Shown piece by piece: positions 5,175-6,033 of a DNA stretch of 6,033 nucleotides (positions within the stretch are counted from its first letter, which is position 1; the number at the start of each line of letters is the position of its first letter). The notes under the pieces are model-generated. The model was not told where the DNA came from. It saw only the letters and a program-made list of their open reading frames with translations, and made no database searches. The DNA lies in the NCBI GenBank assembly GCA_016210285.1, contig JACQUN010000103.1, forward strand, positions 1 to 6,033. Direction: 5' to 3'. The position numbers and the translations under genes were made by a program. Origin of the DNA: Chloroflexota bacterium (GTDB lineage Bacteria > Chloroflexota > Dehalococcoidia > UBA1127 > JACQUN01).

Positions 5175-5831
5175 ATGTTCATTGATATGCACTCGCACTC
5201 TGTGTCTTCGGACGACGCCAGGGCAACGGTGGAGCAGTACCTGAAGTGGGTCCAGGTGCTGCGAGGCAAGGGCTACCAGGTGGATGGCATGGTCCTGACG
5301 GAGCACCGCAAGTTTGACCAGGATGCGGACTACTCCGCCCTGGCCAGGGAGTACGGCGTCCTGGTGCTGAAAGGCTCGGAGCTGGACACCCGCTACGGCC
5401 ACTTCCTGGTCTATGGGGTCAACGAGCACCTGCTCCGCACCTTCAACTTCGCTGACGTGACCCTGGACAGCGAGGCGCTCATGCGGGAGGCGGAGCGTTC
5501 CGGGGCCATCGCCATCCCTGCCCACCCTGGGCGGTTTGGGGTTGGACTGGTGGAGTTCCTGGCGAAGGGGGTCCAGCTCGACCTTCGCGTGGTGGAACGG
5601 CTGAACGGGGGCAGCCGCAAGGGGGAGAACGAGCGCGCCGAGGAGCTGTGCCGCCAGCGCAATCTCCTGGGGACCGGCGGCAGCGACGCCCACTTTGCCA
5701 GCGCCATCGCAGCGTATCTCACCGAGTTTCGTGACCCCATCCGCAACGAGGAGGACCTGGTAGCAGCCCTCTACAACGGCCACTTCCAAGCGCGCCGGCT
5801 GGAGGAGACCCTGGTGGCAGCCCGGCGCTAG
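5175..5831 (+). CDS. PHP-domain metal-dependent phosphoesterase
   Basis: The protein has 218 residues, about the size of a single PHP domain, a TIM-like barrel binding up to three metal ions. The ligand motifs appear in order: FIDMHSHS (His6, His8), TEH (His44), KGSELDT (Glu69), GHF (His76), AHPGR (His117), VERLNG (Glu141) and GSDAH (Asp171, His173). The set looks complete, so hydrolysis of a phosphate ester is predicted. Substrates in this family range from histidinol phosphate to nucleotides and short oligonucleotides, and the sequence does not choose among them. No polymerase domain is attached. Asp13 and Asp14 follow the first motif. A start at 5142 or 5145 would add 10 or 11 residues and overlap the upstream stop; this could operate only on a read-through transcript. 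The gene starts 19 bases after the GT87-like stop and has its own promoter. It shares its stop region with a possible fragment on the other strand. Confidence 0.88.
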   Translation: MFIDMHSHSVSSDDARATVEQYLKWVQVLRGKGYQVDGMVLTEHRKFDQDADYSALAREYGVLVLKGSELDTRYGHFLVYGVNEHLLRTFNFADVTLDSEALMREAERSGAIAIPAHPGRFGVGLVEFLAKGVQLDLRVVERLNGGSRKGENERAEELCRQRNLLGTGGSDAHFASAIAAYLTEFRDPIRNEEDLVAALYNGHFQARRLEETLVAARR

Positions 5832-5929
5832 AGGATGCCCTCTGCCTCAGCCATGAGGCCCGTCATGCTGTGACCCACTCTCACACTGGCAGAGCGGTCT
5901 TCTACGCCAAGAACGAGTCCCTGGGCTGC
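5828..5929 (-). pseudogene. Possible C-terminal gene fragment cut by the IS insertion
   Basis: On the minus strand, from the IS junction to a TAG at 5828-5830, 33 codons are open. They begin AAQGLVLGVEDRSASV and end MTGLMAEAEGIL. I do not recognise the family. The stop overlaps the PHP stop in a CTAG, as a convergent neighbour could. The open length is short enough to be chance in GC-rich DNA. Confidence 0.2.
5844..5859. terminator. Hairpin after the PHP gene, weak terminator candidate
   Basis: GCCTCA and TGAGGC form a six-base stem with a four-base loop, beginning 12 bases after the PHP stop. No T tract follows on either strand, so a Rho-independent role is doubtful. Confidence 0.22.
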
Positions 5930-6033
5930 TAGTGTCCTGACATGCGTTTTAGTGACATTAATATCGACTCTGGGGTTTTGGTCCAATGAAACCGCTTGCC
6001 TTCCCTGTTGAACTTCTCAACGAAAGCCAGGAG
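5929..6033 (-). CDS. IS630-family transposase, C-terminal end (5' part outside window)
   Basis: The minus-strand frame is open from the right edge to a TAG at 5929-5931 and gives 34 residues. LLAFVEKFNREGKRFHWTKT followed by PESILMSLKRM is the usual end of IS630/Tc1-mariner-type transposases. These finish with a helix of F(I/V)xx(Y/F)N form, a short KxFxWT strand and a last helix after the DDE catalytic core. The catalytic residues themselves lie outside the window. GC falls again here compared with the PHP gene. The stop codon appears to consist of the target-site TA plus the first flanking base, so the element may lack a stop of its own. The match rests on a short segment; IS630-like is the best reading. 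Confidence 0.65.
   Translation of the reverse strand, partial: LLAFVEKFNREGKRFHWTKTPESILMSLKRMSGH
5930..6033 (-). mobile_element. End of an IS630-like insertion sequence
   Basis: The likely junction is CTAG at 5929-5932. IS630 elements insert at TA, often within CTAG, and duplicate the TA. The tip would then read GTGTCCTGACATGCG from 5932, with TGACAT repeated 15 bases further in (5937-5942 and 5952-5957). The other end and its inverted repeat are outside the window, so the exact boundary is unproved. Confidence 0.45.

Noticed and set aside
1..6033. A CRISPR array or tandem repeat region.
   Set aside because: No regularly spaced repeats are visible on either strand.

Overview
The window looks like a GC-rich bacterial chromosome segment with lower-GC accessory DNA at both ends. 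Two sampled stretches show the contrast: bases 421-480 are 28/60 G+C and bases 1381-1440 are 40/60. The GC-rich core, AGGAGG-type ribosome sites, TATAAT-type promoters and polytopic GT-C-type enzymes fit an environmental lineage such as Chloroflexota or a similar high-GC group. That placement is only a guess, because no phylogenetic marker gene is present.

Layout. Bases 1-138 (+) are the C-terminal end of a RelE/ParE-family toxin. Bases 237-989 (-) encode a 250-residue protein joining a DUF7662-like N-terminal domain to a PD-(D/E)xK nuclease-like C-terminal domain. The two genes converge, and together they form a lower-GC, defence- or plasmid-like block. Bases 1041-1132 are dense in hairpins: a Rho-independent terminator for the next gene, which also closely resembles the 3' end of a tRNA-Asn. 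Bases 1121-2170 (-) are a low-specificity L-threonine aldolase (ltaE). Bases 2269-3642 (-) and 3812-5155 (+) are two divergent polytopic membrane proteins of GT-C glycosyltransferase type, the second GT87/DUF2029-like. A palindromic ATTATAAT lies between them. Bases 5175-5831 (+) are a PHP-domain metal-dependent phosphoesterase, with its own near-consensus promoter inside the end of the preceding gene. Bases 5929-6033 (-) are the C-terminal end of an IS630-family transposase; the element continues out of the window.

How the genes fit together. The divergent GT-C proteins probably act on polyprenyl-linked sugars at the membrane, in cell-envelope glycan or glycolipid assembly. The PHP protein may share their transcript by read-through but can also be expressed alone. 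Threonine aldolase is ordinary amino-acid metabolism. The most notable items are the stand-alone DUF7662-nuclease fusion, the tRNA-Asn-like sequence at the compositional boundary, the shared TATAAT-plus-discriminator sequence upstream of two genes, a C8 tract inside a glycosyltransferase gene, and an IS630 junction where the target TA appears to supply the transposase stop codon.
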